A stretch of DNA of 64,000 nucleotides from Methylocapsa palsarum (GCF_900114285.1 NZ_FOSN01000003.1:186001-250000), one strand, 5' to 3'; shown: positions 28,753-38,297, counted from the stretch's first letter. Made by a program: numbers and translations. The notes: a model not told the origin generated them from the letters alone.

Positions 28753-30078
28753 ATGGCGCTTTTCGATACGCTCGTCAGTGATATCGCCGGTCGATTTGGG
28801 CTCGGCGCAAACGCCGCTCCCCTGGTGCGGGAGGTTCTCAAACTGGTGGTCGGAACGCCTGGCGGCTTGATCGGATTTCTAGACAAGTTGCAAGCCTCCG
28901 GGCTTGGCGCTGAGGTCGCGTCCTGGCTCGGCAGCACAAATCCGGCTCCTCTGGCGGACGGTCAGCTTGAGCGTGTTCTGGGCCAGTCCGTCTTTAGCGG
29001 AATTGCGAACAGGCTGGGCCTTGTCCCATCCGTGGTCTCGGCTGCGGTCGGATATGTTTTGCCAAAGTTGATCGGCGCGCTCACGCCCGGCGGCGCTATT
29101 CCCTCGAGCCTGCCCGAGGAAGTGACGAAATTCCTCTCTGCGCCAAGCGCCACGGCGCCGGCTCCACGGAGCGAGTCGCTTATCGTCGAGCCCGCCGCGA
29201 GACGTGAAACTGTTGCGCCGGAGCGCCAGCGGCGATTGTCTGAGGTTCCGCCGAGACCCGTCGAAATCATTCGCGAGGAGCCGAGGAAACCTGCCCCCTG
29301 GCTATGGCCGGCGATCGCCGCCGCAGGCGTTGTGGCGCTTGGAGGCATGATCTATTCACAACAGGAAGCGCCGGCGCCCGAAACGCCGGCGGTCTCCGAA
29401 GCGACTGACTCGCAACCAGCGCCGGTGACGCCAGCGCCAAACGCCTTGGCGAACGCAGAACCACCGGCTGTTGCGCCCGAGGCCTCTGAAACGAAAACCG
29501 TTGAAACACCCGCCGCTGAAACTCCGGCCTCCGAGACTCCCGCAGAGACCCAAGCCTCCGAGACTCCCGCAGAGACCCAAGCCGCCGAGACTCCAGCCGT
29601 GGTGAGCCCCGCCCCGGAAAACGTCGCGGCCGCAGCGGCCGCGAGCGCCGCCGAGATGGCGGCCGCAGCGAACGCAAAGGCCTCGGAGGCCCTGACCTCA
29701 CTGAAAAAAGGCTTCGGCGCAAAAGATCTCGTTGGCGTTCTCAACCTTTCGATCATCAACTTTCCAACCGCCGGCTTCGAGGTTCCTCCGACCGAAAAAG
29801 GATTGTTGCTGAGCGCCGCCGCCAGGATCAAACAACTCAACCCGAAAACCGTGCTGGAAGTCGCCGGGCATACCGACAATACAGGTGATGAATCAGCGAA
29901 TCTGGCTTTATCCCAGAAGCGAGCCGAGGCGGTGCGCAAGGCGTTGATCGCCGCGGGCGTGCGTCCGTCGGCGCTGGTGGCGAAGGGATACGGAAGCTCG
30001 AAACCTGTCGAGCCTAACGATACCGAAGAGGGCCGTTTTCACAACAGGCGCATCGAGTATCGCGTAGTCAAATCGTAG
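28753..30078 (+). CDS. DUF937/YidB-like domain fused to an OmpA C-terminal domain
   Basis: 441 residues. Residues 1-130 resemble the YidB/DUF937 fold (MALFDTLVSDIAGRFGLG and YVLPKLIGALTPGGAIPSSLP). A single transmembrane helix follows at about 182-201, then a Pro/Glu/Thr/Ala linker (about 205-310) and an OmpA-type peptidoglycan-binding domain (about 325-441) with VAGHTDNTGDESANLALSQKRAEAVRKAL. With no signal peptide, the likely topology is N-terminus inside, OmpA domain in the periplasm. The linker contains two identical 27-bp units and a partial third. Strong Shine-Dalgarno CAGGAGG. Confidence 0.88.
   Translation: MALFDTLVSDIAGRFGLGANAAPLVREVLKLVVGTPGGLIGFLDKLQASGLGAEVASWLGSTNPAPLADGQLERVLGQSVFSGIANRLGLVPSVVSAAVGYVLPKLIGALTPGGAIPSSLPEEVTKFLSAPSATAPAPRSESLIVEPAARRETVAPERQRRLSEVPPRPVEIIREEPRKPAPWLWPAIAAAGVVALGGMIYSQQEAPAPETPAVSEATDSQPAPVTPAPNALANAEPPAVAPEASETKTVETPAAETPASETPAETQASETPAETQAAETPAVVSPAPENVAAAAAASAAEMAAAANAKASEALTSLKKGFGAKDLVGVLNLSIINFPTAGFEVPPTEKGLLLSAAARIKQLNPKTVLEVAGHTDNTGDESANLALSQKRAEAVRKALIAAGVRPSALVAKGYGSSKPVEPNDTEEGRFHNRRIEYRVVKS
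29527..29580 (+). repeat. 27-bp in-frame repeats in the OmpA-fusion linker
   Basis: Two identical 27-base units (29527-29553 and 29554-29580) encode ASETPAETQ twice. A partial third begins at 29581. The frame is kept, so the linker length can vary by nine-residue steps. Confidence 0.9.
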
Positions 30079-30098
30079 GGGCGACGTCAAATCATAGG
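30067..30098. repeat. Spaced 13-bp direct repeat over the OmpA-fusion stop
   Basis: GTCAAATCGTAGG (30067-30079) and GTCAAATCATAGG (30086-30098), a 19-base period. The first copy contains the stop codon TAG. Confidence 0.75.
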
Positions 30099-30191
30099 AG
30101 TAAGCGCCAACCTGCCGGATGTGCAAGCGACGACTTCCAACAGTGGCGGCTTTCCACTTCAGTTTTAGCGAGCGGCAATCTGCGCAAAACA

Positions 30192-30219
30192 CGGCAAGCG
30201 GCCAAGGGGCCGCTTGCCG
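30192..30219. terminator. Bidirectional terminator between convergent genes
   Basis: Perfect 12-bp stem CGGCAAGCGGCC/GGCCGCTTGCCG with loop AAGG, between the OmpA-fusion stop (30078) and the PRC-barrel stop (30242). On the minus strand it is followed by TGTTTTG, so it best serves the PRC gene. Confidence 0.65.
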
Positions 30220-30241
30220 CCTGCATGGCGGGGACGAAATT

Positions 30242-30628
30242 TCAGAGTATCGTCTTGCCGTAATAATCGTCGATTTCCCCGCCATATCCGGCGGACCATT
30301 CAGGCGTTTCGTTCTGATGGAACGCCGGTCCTTGCTTCAGTCGATCGGGAGAAATATCGACCACATAACCGCCGAACTGTTCATTGTATTTCAGAACATT
30401 CCAGGGTAGTGGGTGGTAATCTTCGCCGATGCCGAGGAAGCCGCCGAAGGCCATGACTGCGTAGGCGACTCTTCCGGTCATCTTGTCAATCATGACATCG
30501 TAGATTGAGCCCAGCGATTCGCCGTCCGGATTGTATATATTCGTTCCGTTGACTTTGCTCGCGGCGATAAGATTTCCATGTTCAGACTGAGCCATGTCTG
30601 TCGACGTCGTTCCAGCGTATTGTCCCAT
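30242..30628 (-). CDS. PRC-barrel domain protein
   Basis: 128 residues. The segment LIAASKVNGTNIYNPDGESLG, continuing SIYDVMIDKMTGRVAYAVMAFGGFLGIGEDYHPLPWNVL, is a PRC-barrel. This type is common in Rhizobiales stress or envelope-associated proteins. No signal peptide or membrane span. ATG 30628 (MGQYAGTTSTDMAQSE) is preferred to an upstream in-frame start in poorly coding DNA. It sits near DUF1328 and OmpA-fusion genes, which often accompany general stress regulons; that regulation is inferred, not seen. Confidence 0.85.
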   Translation of the reverse strand: MGQYAGTTSTDMAQSEHGNLIAASKVNGTNIYNPDGESLGSIYDVMIDKMTGRVAYAVMAFGGFLGIGEDYHPLPWNVLKYNEQFGGYVVDISPDRLKQGPAFHQNETPEWSAGYGGEIDDYYGKTIL

Positions 30629-30808
30629 GACGAAACTCCGTAAGTGCGAAACATAGTTCCTAAACAGCGAGACAGGGCTCCGGTTCGCGCCACGCTTTAG
30701 CGCGTCTGAAAAATACTTTGCTTTGGACGTTTTTTGCTTGGGACGTTCACAGAAGAAGTTCAGAAGCGCCGACCAACAAAATCTGGGCGGCGGCATGTAG
30801 ACAAAATT

Positions 30809-30840
30809 ACGGCTGACTCCCCGAAGAGGGGGCCAGCCGT
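30809..30840 (-). terminator. Rho-independent terminator after the DUF1328 gene
   Basis: Stem ACGGCTG...CAGCCGT with an inner CCCC/GGGG pairing and a GAAGA loop. On the minus strand it is followed by AATTTTGT. It lies 22 bases after the DUF1328 stop codon. Confidence 0.65.
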
Positions 30841-30861
30841 AAAACTAGCGTTTTGCGCGCT

Positions 30862-31035
30862 TCATACTCGTCGCATCATTCCGGCGATGAGCGACACGAC
30901 GAAGAGCACGATCGCAACCCAGAACAGAATCTTCGCTCCTTCCATCGCGGTTCCCGCGACGCCGCCAAAACCCAGAAAGGCCGCGATCAAAGCAACAACA
31001 AGAAAGACGATTGCATAGTGAATAAGGTTACCCAT
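30862..31035 (-). CDS. DUF1328 small membrane protein
   Basis: 57 residues: [20 protein letters not shown], then [20 protein letters not shown], then [17 protein letters not shown]. Two hydrophobic helices separated by the [17 protein letters not shown] core are the DUF1328 (YtjA-type) hallmark. Function is unknown; homologues are often stress-induced. A terminator follows directly. Confidence 0.9.
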   Translation of the reverse strand: MGNLIHYAIVFLVVALIAAFLGFGGVAGTAMEGAKILFWVAIVLFVVSLIAGMMRRV

Positions 31036-31050
31036 CTGGCGTTTCCTTTA

Positions 31051-31080
31051 AAAAAGGCCACTCGTAAAAAGGCCGCTCGT
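31051..31080. repeat. 15-bp tandem duplication
   Basis: AAAAAGGCCACTCGT (31051-31065) and AAAAAGGCCGCTCGT (31066-31080), one mismatch, just upstream of the DUF1328 gene. Confidence 0.85.
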
Positions 31081-31249
31081 ACCGGGCAAACGCGAGCGGC
31101 ATTTCGAAGTTCCGCCGCTCTTGAGCTTCATCGACGACCCTCGAAGCGGGCGCCATTGACCGCTGGAGCAATCCAAAATACGAGCCTTAACCTTGGCAAG
31201 GTCGTTGACGGCGGGACGGGTGGTCTCGCAGACAGGAACGGACGAAAAC

Positions 31250-31891
31250 ATGAGCGCGTCTTTTTCCTGGCAGTACTGGATCGAGGCGTTCTGCGTCGCA
31301 AGCATGTCCGCGACGTCCTATGTTTCGACCAATCTCGACAATCTCGTGGTCATTTCAGCCTATGGCGCGCGTCCGGGCTACAGGCCGTTTTTTGTCAAGC
31401 TGACCTTCGTCGCCGTTTGCTTGATGGTTCTGAGCGTGAGTTACGCCCTCGCCAAGGCGGCGGACGCGCTTCCAGCCTATGACCTCCGCTACCTTGGCCT
31501 TATCCCGATGGCGCTTGGCGCTTATCAGATCGTGGGGCTGGTCATGCGCCGGGGCGCCGATGATGACGAGACGACCGAAGCCGAGGCCAAGGCCGCGATC
31601 GGTTTCTCCGCTTATTTTGGTTTCGCGCTTGTTTTGCTCGCGAACAGCAGCGACAGCGTCAGCGTCATGACTCCGCTTTTCGCCGATCTGAAATCAGCGT
31701 TCGTCCTCGAGTGTTTCGCGACGGCGGTGGTGGCCGCCATCCTCATGGGTTCGCTGGCGGGCGCGCTTGGCCGGCATCCTTTGGCGCGGGTTTATCTCGA
31801 AGCCTTCGCAAAATGGATTTTGCCGTTCGTCCTCATCGCGATCGGCGCGCTGATTTTCGTGGAAGCGCCGTCGGATATTTTCGTCGGCTGA
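31250..31891 (+). CDS. CadD-like transporter (cadmium resistance transporter family)
   Basis: 213-residue membrane protein with about six helices. The N-terminal motif SATSYVSTNLDNLVVISAYGA and the second-half LLANSSDSVSVMTPLFADL are the duplicated half-motifs of the CadD/LysE-type fold, with N-L-D-N and N-S-S-D at the putative ion path. Related proteins confer cadmium resistance in Gram-positives; the ion here is unproven. The frame is open to 31193 but ATG 31250 (MSASFSWQYW) begins the conserved part. Stop lies nine bases before the convergent purN stop. Confidence 0.8.
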   Translation: MSASFSWQYWIEAFCVASMSATSYVSTNLDNLVVISAYGARPGYRPFFVKLTFVAVCLMVLSVSYALAKAADALPAYDLRYLGLIPMALGAYQIVGLVMRRGADDDETTEAEAKAAIGFSAYFGFALVLLANSSDSVSVMTPLFADLKSAFVLECFATAVVAAILMGSLAGALGRHPLARVYLEAFAKWILPFVLIAIGALIFVEAPSDIFVG

Positions 31892-31900
31892 GATTGGCGC

Positions 31901-32560
31901 TTAAATCTCGGGGGGCACCCGCAAAGGCGGGCAATCGACCTCGGCTTCGCCGGCGAACACGCGGTTGCCCTTGATCGTCAATCGGCCTCCCGCAGCGCGC
32001 GCCAGCGCGGCCGGATAAATGATGTGTTCCTGCTCCAGGACGCGGCGGGCGAGGCGCTCGGGCGTGTCGGACTCAAACACAGGAACCGCCGCCTGAGCGA
32101 CAATCGGACCTTCATCCAATGCGGGGACCACGAAATGCACCGTGCAGCCGTGGATCTTCACGCCGTCGGCCAAGGCGCGTTCATGAGTGTCGAGGCCGCG
32201 ATAGGCGGGCAGCAGAGCCGGGTGAATGTTCAGCATCCGCCCGCGCCATTGCGAGACAAACCACGGCGTCAACATCCGCAGGAAGCCCGCAAGGCAGATG
32301 AATTCAATTCTGTGCAGGTCGAGAAGAACCTGCATCGAGCGTTCGAATTCCTCGCGTCCGGCGAAAATCTTGTGATCGACGGCCGCGCTCGAGACGCCAT
32401 TGTCCCGAGCGAACGCGAGGCCTTCCGCGTCCGGCCGGTTCGACAGCACCAAAACGATTTCGGCCGGAAACGAGGGCGCCCGCGCGGCCTCGATCAAGGC
32501 TCTCATGTTTGATCCGCGCCCGGAAATCAAAATAGCCGTCCGCGCGCGCCTCGCCGTCAA
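31901..32560 (-). CDS. purN: Phosphoribosylglycinamide formyltransferase
   Basis: 219-residue enzyme of de novo purine synthesis that transfers the formyl group of 10-formyl-THF to GAR. The phosphate-binding start is [16 protein letters not shown]. The catalytic region is [41 protein letters not shown], with the Asn-His pair, and [24 protein letters not shown] carries the catalytic Asp. Starts with TTG overlapping the purM stop (TTGA), so translation is coupled. Confidence 0.96.
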   Translation of the reverse strand: MTARRARTAILISGRGSNMRALIEAARAPSFPAEIVLVLSNRPDAEGLAFARDNGVSSAAVDHKIFAGREEFERSMQVLLDLHRIEFICLAGFLRMLTPWFVSQWRGRMLNIHPALLPAYRGLDTHERALADGVKIHGCTVHFVVPALDEGPIVAQAAVPVFESDTPERLARRVLEQEHIIYPAALARAAGGRLTIKGNRVFAGEAEVDCPPLRVPPEI

Positions 32561-33621
32561 AGCCCGAGCGCTCCCCTGTAGACGACCTGCGAGTCGCCGG
32601 CGCGGGCGGCGATCTCGCCAAGTTCGATCGGCGCTTCGCCGGCTTCGGTCAGCGCCCGCACGACGTCGGCGGCCTTGCTTCTCGCGGCGATCACAACCAT
32701 GCCGACGCCGCAGTTGAACGTGCGGAGCATCTCGGCCTCGCTCGCGCCGCCGCTTGCGGCGAGCCAGCGAAAGACCGGCGGGACGGGGATCGCGGGCAAA
32801 TCGATGACGCAGGCGAGGTCCGTGGGCAAAACGCGCGGGAGATTGTCCGGAAATCCGCCCCCGGTGATATGGGCGAGAGCCTTGATCCCATCATTCTGAC
32901 GCAACGCGAAGAGGATCTGTTTGACATAGATGCGGGTCGGCGTAAGCAGCGCCTCGCCAAGCGTCATCGACGGATCGAACGGAGCGGGCGCGCGCCAGTC
33001 GAGAGCCGCGTTGGCGACAATCTTGCGGACCAGCGAGAATCCGTTGGAATGCACGCCCGAGGAGGGCAGGCCAAGGATCCGATCTCCCGCTTCGAGGTCG
33101 CGGCGCGGGAGCAGGCGGTCGCGCTCGACCGCTCCCACCGCAAATCCGGCGAGATCGTAATCTGCGCCCTGGTAATGCCCCGGCATTTCGGCGGTCTCGC
33201 CGCCGATCAGCGCGGCCCCGGCCTCGACGCAGCCTTTCGCAATGCCGCGCACGACCTCCGCCGCGGCCTTCGGATCGAGCTTGCCCGCGGCGTAGTAATC
33301 CAGAAAAAACAGCGGCTCCGCGCCTTGCACGACGAGGTCGTTGACGCACATCGCGACAAGATCGACGCCGATGGTGTCGTGAACGCCGGTCTCGATCGCG
33401 ATCCGGACCTTGGTCCCGACGCCGTCGTTCGCGGCGACGAGAATCGGATCGCGGAAGCCCGCGGCCTTCAAATCGAATAGGCCGCCGAAGCCGCCGATTT
33501 CAGCGTCGGCTCCGGGGCGCCTTGTCGCGCGCACAAGCGGCCTGATCGACTCGACCATGGCGTTGCCCGCGTCGATATCGACGCCTGCGCCGGCGTAGGT
33601 GAGGCCGTCCTTTTTGGTCAT
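32557..33621 (-). CDS. purM: Phosphoribosylformylglycinamidine cyclo-ligase
   Basis: 354-residue AIR synthetase. The start is [20 protein letters not shown]. Next are the conserved Lys-Val run [51 protein letters not shown] and [23 protein letters not shown]. The C-terminal half contains [19 protein letters not shown]. An open extension to 33675 lacks family similarity. It forms a purM-purN operon on the minus strand. Confidence 0.97.
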   Translation of the reverse strand: MTKKDGLTYAGAGVDIDAGNAMVESIRPLVRATRRPGADAEIGGFGGLFDLKAAGFRDPILVAANDGVGTKVRIAIETGVHDTIGVDLVAMCVNDLVVQGAEPLFFLDYYAAGKLDPKAAAEVVRGIAKGCVEAGAALIGGETAEMPGHYQGADYDLAGFAVGAVERDRLLPRRDLEAGDRILGLPSSGVHSNGFSLVRKIVANAALDWRAPAPFDPSMTLGEALLTPTRIYVKQILFALRQNDGIKALAHITGGGFPDNLPRVLPTDLACVIDLPAIPVPPVFRWLAASGGASEAEMLRTFNCGVGMVVIAARSKAADVVRALTEAGEAPIELGEIAARAGDSQVVYRGALGL

Positions 33622-33914
33622 CTTGATCCTGTCGGGTGATCGCAAAGGGCTAACGCCTCGCGCGGCGCGAGGCAAGACAGGCGTAGCGATTGGGTGTCGT
33701 GAGAGGCGTCAAATGTGCTCGTGGCGCTTGCATCCGGACGATTGAGGGAAAACCGTGCCTAGAAAAGCGGACTTTCATGCCCGTTTTTCAGCCGGACAGA
33801 GTTGATCGGCTCAAATATCAGGCTGGCTGGGGCGAAAAGCGGCGCTGAAGGTTCACAAAGCCTTTTCAATTCGTTAAGCTTCCCCTCAGTGGCGTAGGCG
33901 GTCAAAGGCGGACA
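33622..33914. other. Divergent intergenic region purM/mog
   Basis: About 290 bases, expected to carry promoters for both genes. No coding frame or obvious hairpin was recognised. Confidence 0.4.
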
Positions 33915-34460
33915 ATGACGGAGGAGGCGAAGCGCGCGGCCACTATCGGAGTGGTGACGATTTCCGATCGCGCCAGCATTGGCCTTTACGAAGATCAGAG
34001 CGGCCCGGCGATCATCGCCTATCTCAGCCGCGTGCTGACCAGCCCTTTCCATATTGTCCGGCGGATCATCCCGGACGGGTTTGACTCCGTCCGCGACGCC
34101 TTGATCGGATTGGCCGACGACGAACATTGCGATCTGATCTTGACGACGGGCGGCACGGGACCTGCTCCGCGCGACCTCACGCCGGAAGCGACGCTGGCGG
34201 CGGCCCCACGCGTCCTGCCCGGATTTGGCGAACTCATGCGCCAGGAGAGCCTGAAACAGGTTCCGACCGCGATCCTGTCGCGTCAGATCGCGGCTCATCG
34301 CGGAGCCTGCCTGATCATCAACTTGCCGGGCAAGCCGGCGTCCATCGAGACATGCCTTAACGCCGTCTTTCCAGCGACGCCTTATTGTCTCGATCTCATC
34401 GGCGCCGCCCGGCTCGAAACCGACCCGTTGATCCTGAAATCGTTCCGGCCGAAGCAATAG
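33915..34460 (+). CDS. mog: Molybdopterin adenylyltransferase
   Basis: 181 residues of the MoaB/Mog fold. IGVVTISDRASIGLYEDQSGPAI starts the domain, and LILTTGGTGPAPRDLTPEATL is the adenylyltransferase signature loop. It activates molybdopterin with ATP before molybdenum insertion. The ending, with LINLPGKPASIETCLNAVFPA and PYCLDLIGAA, is Mog-like rather than MoaB-like. It lies 15 bases before the ATP-grasp fusion gene, although a functional link is not evident. Confidence 0.92.
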   Translation: MTEEAKRAATIGVVTISDRASIGLYEDQSGPAIIAYLSRVLTSPFHIVRRIIPDGFDSVRDALIGLADDEHCDLILTTGGTGPAPRDLTPEATLAAAPRVLPGFGELMRQESLKQVPTAILSRQIAAHRGACLIINLPGKPASIETCLNAVFPATPYCLDLIGAARLETDPLILKSFRPKQ

Positions 34461-34475
34461 AATCGAAGATTCCGC

Positions 34476-37004
34476 ATGCCCCTCACCGCGACCCCCCCGG
34501 ATAAGGAGCTGACCGCGGCGCAGCGCCTCGCTGCGTTCGCCGCAGGCTACAAACCGCTCGAGGGCATCCCCGATGAGTTCATCGGCGCCGACGGGCGCCC
34601 GAGGCCGCATTGGCTGCGATACCTCGACCTGCTGACCGATATCGGCGAGGAGGACATCGGCCGCCGGTTCGCGGCGGCGGACAAGCATATCAAGGACTCG
34701 GGCGTCTCCTACCGCGTCTACGGCGACGCCAGCGAGCGGACCTGGCCGCTGAGCCATGTGCCGCTCCTGATCGAAGCCGACGAATGGCGCGACATCGCAC
34801 AGGGGGTCGAACAGCGCGCGCGGCTGCTGGAAATGGTTCTGGAGGACGTTTACGGCGACGGCCGGCTGATCGCGGCCGGGGATCTGCCGGCGGCGGCGGT
34901 GACCGGCTGCCCGGACTTTCTGCATCCTCTTTATGGAATCAAGCCCGTCGGCGGCAAATTTCTGCACGTCTACGCCGCCGACCTCGGACGAGGTCCGGAC
35001 GGACGCTGGTGGGTGATCGGCGACCGCACGCAGGCCCCCTCGGGCGCCGGCTACGCTCTCGCCAATCGGCTCGTCCTGTCGCGCGCATTCCCGGCGCTCT
35101 ACCGCGACATGAACATCGAGCGGCTGGCGCCGTTCTTTCAGGCGTTCCGGTCCGGCCTGACCTCGGCGGCGCAGCGGTCCAACCCGCGCATTTGTCTTTT
35201 GACGCCGGGGCCTCTCAGCGAAACCTATTTCGAACAGGCCTATCTCGCGCGCTACCTCGGTTTTCTTCTCGTCGAGGGCGGCGACCTCACGATGCGCGAC
35301 GGCAAGATCCATGTGCGAACGATCGCGGGACTAAAGCGCGCCGACGTGATCTGGCGGCGCATCGACAGCGATTTCGCCGACCCTCTCGAACTCAACGCCC
35401 GTTCGCGTCTCGGCGTGCCGGGGCTTGTCGAGGCCTTGCGGCAGGATGGCGTCGTGCTCGCCAACGCGCTGGGATCGGGCGTGCTCGAGGCCCCGGTGAT
35501 GATGAGTTTCATGCCGAAACTCTGCAGGAAGCTGCTTGGCGAGGATCTCCGGCTGCCCAATATCGCGACTTGGTGGTGCGGCCAGGAAAGCGAACGCAAG
35601 GACGTCCTCGCCGGCATCGACAGGCTCGCCATCGCCGGAGCCTTTGGCAATCCCGTTCTCGAATTTTCGAGCAATCAGCCGGTGATCGGGGCCGCCCTTA
35701 CGCCCAACGAGAAGGCCCGGCTGTCCACCGCCATTTCGCGTCGCGGAATCGATTTCGTCGGTCAGGAAGTGGTCAATCTGTCGACGACGCCGATCTGGAG
35801 CAACGGCAAGCTCACGCCGCGGCCGTTCGTCCTGCGCGTCTACGCCGCCCGGACGCAGGATGGATGGACGATCATGCCCGGCGGCTTTTGCCGGATTTCC
35901 GATCGCGCCGACGCGCGCGCCGTCTCGATGGGCGAGGGGGTCCAATCGGCCGATGTCTGGGTCGGCGCCGACAAGCCGGTCGAAATGGTCACCCTCCTGC
36001 CGACCGATGAAACGGTCCGCATCCGCCGTATCATGGGCACTTTGCCGAGCCGCGCCGCCGACAATCTGTTCTGGCTCGGCCGTTACCTCGAGCGCGCGGA
36101 AGCGACCTTGAGGGTTATTCGCTGCCTGGCCGGCCGCGCCATCGAGACCGACGCCCAGACCGCCAACAAGGGATTGACCCGTTCGAAGCTCGCCGGCCTG
36201 CTGGTTTCCTGGCATGCGGCGCCGGAGGAGGACGACGACGATGGCGACTCCATCGACCCGCTGAGCGTCGCGGCGCTCGCGCTTCACAGCGAGAAGGAAT
36301 ACGGCTCCGCCCTTTCGCTCGTCCGTGACGCCCGGCGCGCCGCCTCGGTCATCCGCGAGCGCCTCTCGCCCGACGCCTGGCGCCTCATTGGCGATCTCAA
36401 CCAGGCGCTGGAGACGAACGGCGCGACGCTGACCGAGGCCGAGGTGTTCGATCACGCGGACGCCGCGATGCGGACGATCGCCGCGATTTCGGGCCTTGCG
36501 CAGGAAAACATGAACCGAGGCGCCGGCTGGCGTCTGTTCGACACCGGGCGGCGGGTCGAGCGCGCCATCAACGTCTGCCGCTTCGCCCGCCATTTCGCCA
36601 GCCGCGTCGCGCCCGCCGACGATCTCGACGTCCTGCTCGACCTCATCGATTCGCAGATCACCTACCGCTCGCGCTATCTGATGGGCGTCGCGCTGGCGCC
36701 GGTCCGCGACATGGTGGTGCTGGATCCGTTCAATCCGCGTTCGGTCGCGTTCCAGACCGAGCGGCTGCAGGAGCATCTCGAGAATTTGCCGGTGCTCAGC
36801 GACGACGGCATGCTGGAGGCGCCGCGGCGCCAGCTGATGAAGCTCGCGGCGGAAATCGCGACCGCCGTCGCATCGACTCTCGACAACGACAGAATTTTAG
36901 GGTTCGAGAAAAGCCTTTTGCGTCTCGCCGACGCGATCGCCGCGCGCTATTTCCTGCAAGGGCCGCATGTGGCGCACGCCGACAAATCGACGGGGCTCGC
37001 ATGA
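34476..37004 (+). CDS. Circularly permuted ATP-grasp protein fused to an alpha-E domain
   Basis: 842 residues joining two proteins that are often separate. The N-terminal ~480 residues are a circularly permuted type 2 ATP-grasp (DUF404/DUF407): GVSYRVYGDASERTWPLSHVP, LLTPGPLSETYFEQAYLARYLG, MRDGKIHVRTIAG, VNLSTTPIWSNGKLTPRPFVLRVYA. The rest (from about 510, LPSRAADNLFWLGRYLERAEATLR) is the helical alpha-E domain (DUF403). Such sets with a transglutaminase are proposed, from genome context only, to make or cut a peptide-like amide bond. The transglutaminase start overlaps the stop (ATGA). Confidence 0.92.
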   Translation: MPLTATPPDKELTAAQRLAAFAAGYKPLEGIPDEFIGADGRPRPHWLRYLDLLTDIGEEDIGRRFAAADKHIKDSGVSYRVYGDASERTWPLSHVPLLIEADEWRDIAQGVEQRARLLEMVLEDVYGDGRLIAAGDLPAAAVTGCPDFLHPLYGIKPVGGKFLHVYAADLGRGPDGRWWVIGDRTQAPSGAGYALANRLVLSRAFPALYRDMNIERLAPFFQAFRSGLTSAAQRSNPRICLLTPGPLSETYFEQAYLARYLGFLLVEGGDLTMRDGKIHVRTIAGLKRADVIWRRIDSDFADPLELNARSRLGVPGLVEALRQDGVVLANALGSGVLEAPVMMSFMPKLCRKLLGEDLRLPNIATWWCGQESERKDVLAGIDRLAIAGAFGNPVLEFSSNQPVIGAALTPNEKARLSTAISRRGIDFVGQEVVNLSTTPIWSNGKLTPRPFVLRVYAARTQDGWTIMPGGFCRISDRADARAVSMGEGVQSADVWVGADKPVEMVTLLPTDETVRIRRIMGTLPSRAADNLFWLGRYLERAEATLRVIRCLAGRAIETDAQTANKGLTRSKLAGLLVSWHAAPEEDDDDGDSIDPLSVAALALHSEKEYGSALSLVRDARRAASVIRERLSPDAWRLIGDLNQALETNGATLTEAEVFDHADAAMRTIAAISGLAQENMNRGAGWRLFDTGRRVERAINVCRFARHFASRVAPADDLDVLLDLIDSQITYRSRYLMGVALAPVRDMVVLDPFNPRSVAFQTERLQEHLENLPVLSDDGMLEAPRRQLMKLAAEIATAVASTLDNDRILGFEKSLLRLADAIAARYFLQGPHVAHADKSTGLA

Positions 37005-37891
37005 TCTACGATGTCCGCCATGTCACGACCTATGAATACGGCTCGACCGTAACCTTCTCGCATTGCGCGCTGCGGCTGCTGCCCAACGACGCGCCGGGAC
37101 AGACGGTGCTCTCGAGCGAGCTCAGCGTCGATCCCGAGCCCTCGCAGATCGAGGAGCGGATCTGTTTTTTCGGCAATCGCGTGACCTCGCTGACGATCAG
37201 CGCCGAGCATCAGGAGCTGATCGTCACGGCGAGGACCAGTCTCGAGATCGACCGCGCGCCGGCGCCCGCGCCGGACTCGACGCTATCCTTCGAGGCGGTC
37301 CGTGAGCAGGCCTTCGACACCGAGTCGCTCGACAAGGACTCGCCCGCGCATTTTCTGCATCCGAGCCGTTTCGTGCCGAGGTTCCAGCCGGCGGCGGACT
37401 ACGCCAAGACCTGCTTTCTCGACGGCCGGCCGGTTCTCGCCGGCGCGGTCGAACTGATGCGGCGCATCCGCGCGGATTTCAAATACGACACCAAGGCCAC
37501 GGTGGTCTCGACGCCGATCTGGGAGGCGTTCGAGAAGCGCCGGGGCGTGTGTCAGGATTTCGCCCACATCATGATCGCGGGCCTGCGCGGGCTCGGCCTG
37601 CCCGCCGCCTATGTCAGCGGCTACATCCGCACCATCCCGCCGCCGGGCAAGAAGCGGCTCGAAGGCGCCGACGCCATGCACGCCTGGGTGTCGGTGTGGT
37701 GCGGCGGGGACGCCGGCTGGATCGACCTCGATCCGACCAATTCGATGATGATTGGCAACGACCACATCGTGCTCGCGAAAGGGCGCGACTACGCCGACAT
37801 TTCTCCCGTGGCGGGGATCATTCTGGGCACCAGCGAACAGGATGTGGATGTGCAGGTCGATGTGGTGCCGCGCGAGCCGGCGGAGGTTTGA
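37001..37891 (+). CDS. Transglutaminase-like protease family protein
   Basis: 296 residues. The N-terminal beta domain starts MIYDVRHVTTYEYGSTVTFS. The transglutaminase-like catalytic core has Cys in EKRRGVCQDFAHIMIAGLRGLGLPAAYVSGY, His in GADAMHAWVSVWCG and Asp in GWIDLDPTN. The product is cytoplasmic (no signal). It is coupled to the ATP-grasp/alpha-E fusion by ATGA and completes that three-domain module. Confidence 0.94.
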   Translation: MIYDVRHVTTYEYGSTVTFSHCALRLLPNDAPGQTVLSSELSVDPEPSQIEERICFFGNRVTSLTISAEHQELIVTARTSLEIDRAPAPAPDSTLSFEAVREQAFDTESLDKDSPAHFLHPSRFVPRFQPAADYAKTCFLDGRPVLAGAVELMRRIRADFKYDTKATVVSTPIWEAFEKRRGVCQDFAHIMIAGLRGLGLPAAYVSGYIRTIPPPGKKRLEGADAMHAWVSVWCGGDAGWIDLDPTNSMMIGNDHIVLAKGRDYADISPVAGIILGTSEQDVDVQVDVVPREPAEV

Positions 37892-37895
37892 GGGA

Positions 37896-38297
37896 TCAAT
37901 CGGTTGACGGCGGCTCATGGCGACAAACGGCAAGCTTGTTGCCGTCAGGGTCTCTGAAATAAGCCCCATAATAATGCAAGTGATACCACGGCCTTGGTCC
38001 AGGCGCGCCCTCGCATGTCCCACCGTTCGCGATCGCCGCTTTATGGCATGCGTCGACGGAGGCTCTGCTTGGCGCCAGCAATGCGATCATCTGTCCATTT
38101 CCAGCCGAAGCGGCACCGCCGTCGTAAGGAGGGCCGATAAGGAACAGCGGCCTCTCGGCGTCGCATGGACGCCAGCCGGCCCACGGCTTTTCGGCCTCGA
38201 TGAACTTGAGCGTCAGACCAAGCTCTTTGAAAATGGCCGAATAAAAAACAAATGAACGATCGAAATCGCTTACGCCGATATGAACGTGGGAGATCAT
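37896..38297 (-). CDS. VOC (glyoxalase/bleomycin-resistance fold) family protein
   Basis: 133 residues with the paired beta-alpha-beta-beta-beta modules of the VOC fold. MISHVHIGVSDFDRSFVFYSAIF carries the first metal-ligand His, and HLHYYGAYFRDPDGNKLAVCRH the last strand and metal region. Function within this broad family cannot be fixed. A Met six codons upstream (38315) is possible. Its stop is four bases from the transglutaminase stop. Confidence 0.88.
   Translation of the reverse strand: MISHVHIGVSDFDRSFVFYSAIFKELGLTLKFIEAEKPWAGWRPCDAERPLFLIGPPYDGGAASAGNGQMIALLAPSRASVDACHKAAIANGGTCEGAPGPRPWYHLHYYGAYFRDPDGNKLAVCRHEPPSTD

Noticed and set aside
30120-30241. Possible small gene between the OmpA-fusion and PRC-barrel genes
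   Set aside because: The space is dominated by a perfect 12-bp terminator stem; frames across it are not credible.
33759-35312. 517-codon minus-strand frame over mog and the ATP-grasp fusion
   Set aside because: It covers parts of two well-supported genes and an intergenic region, and shows no domain.
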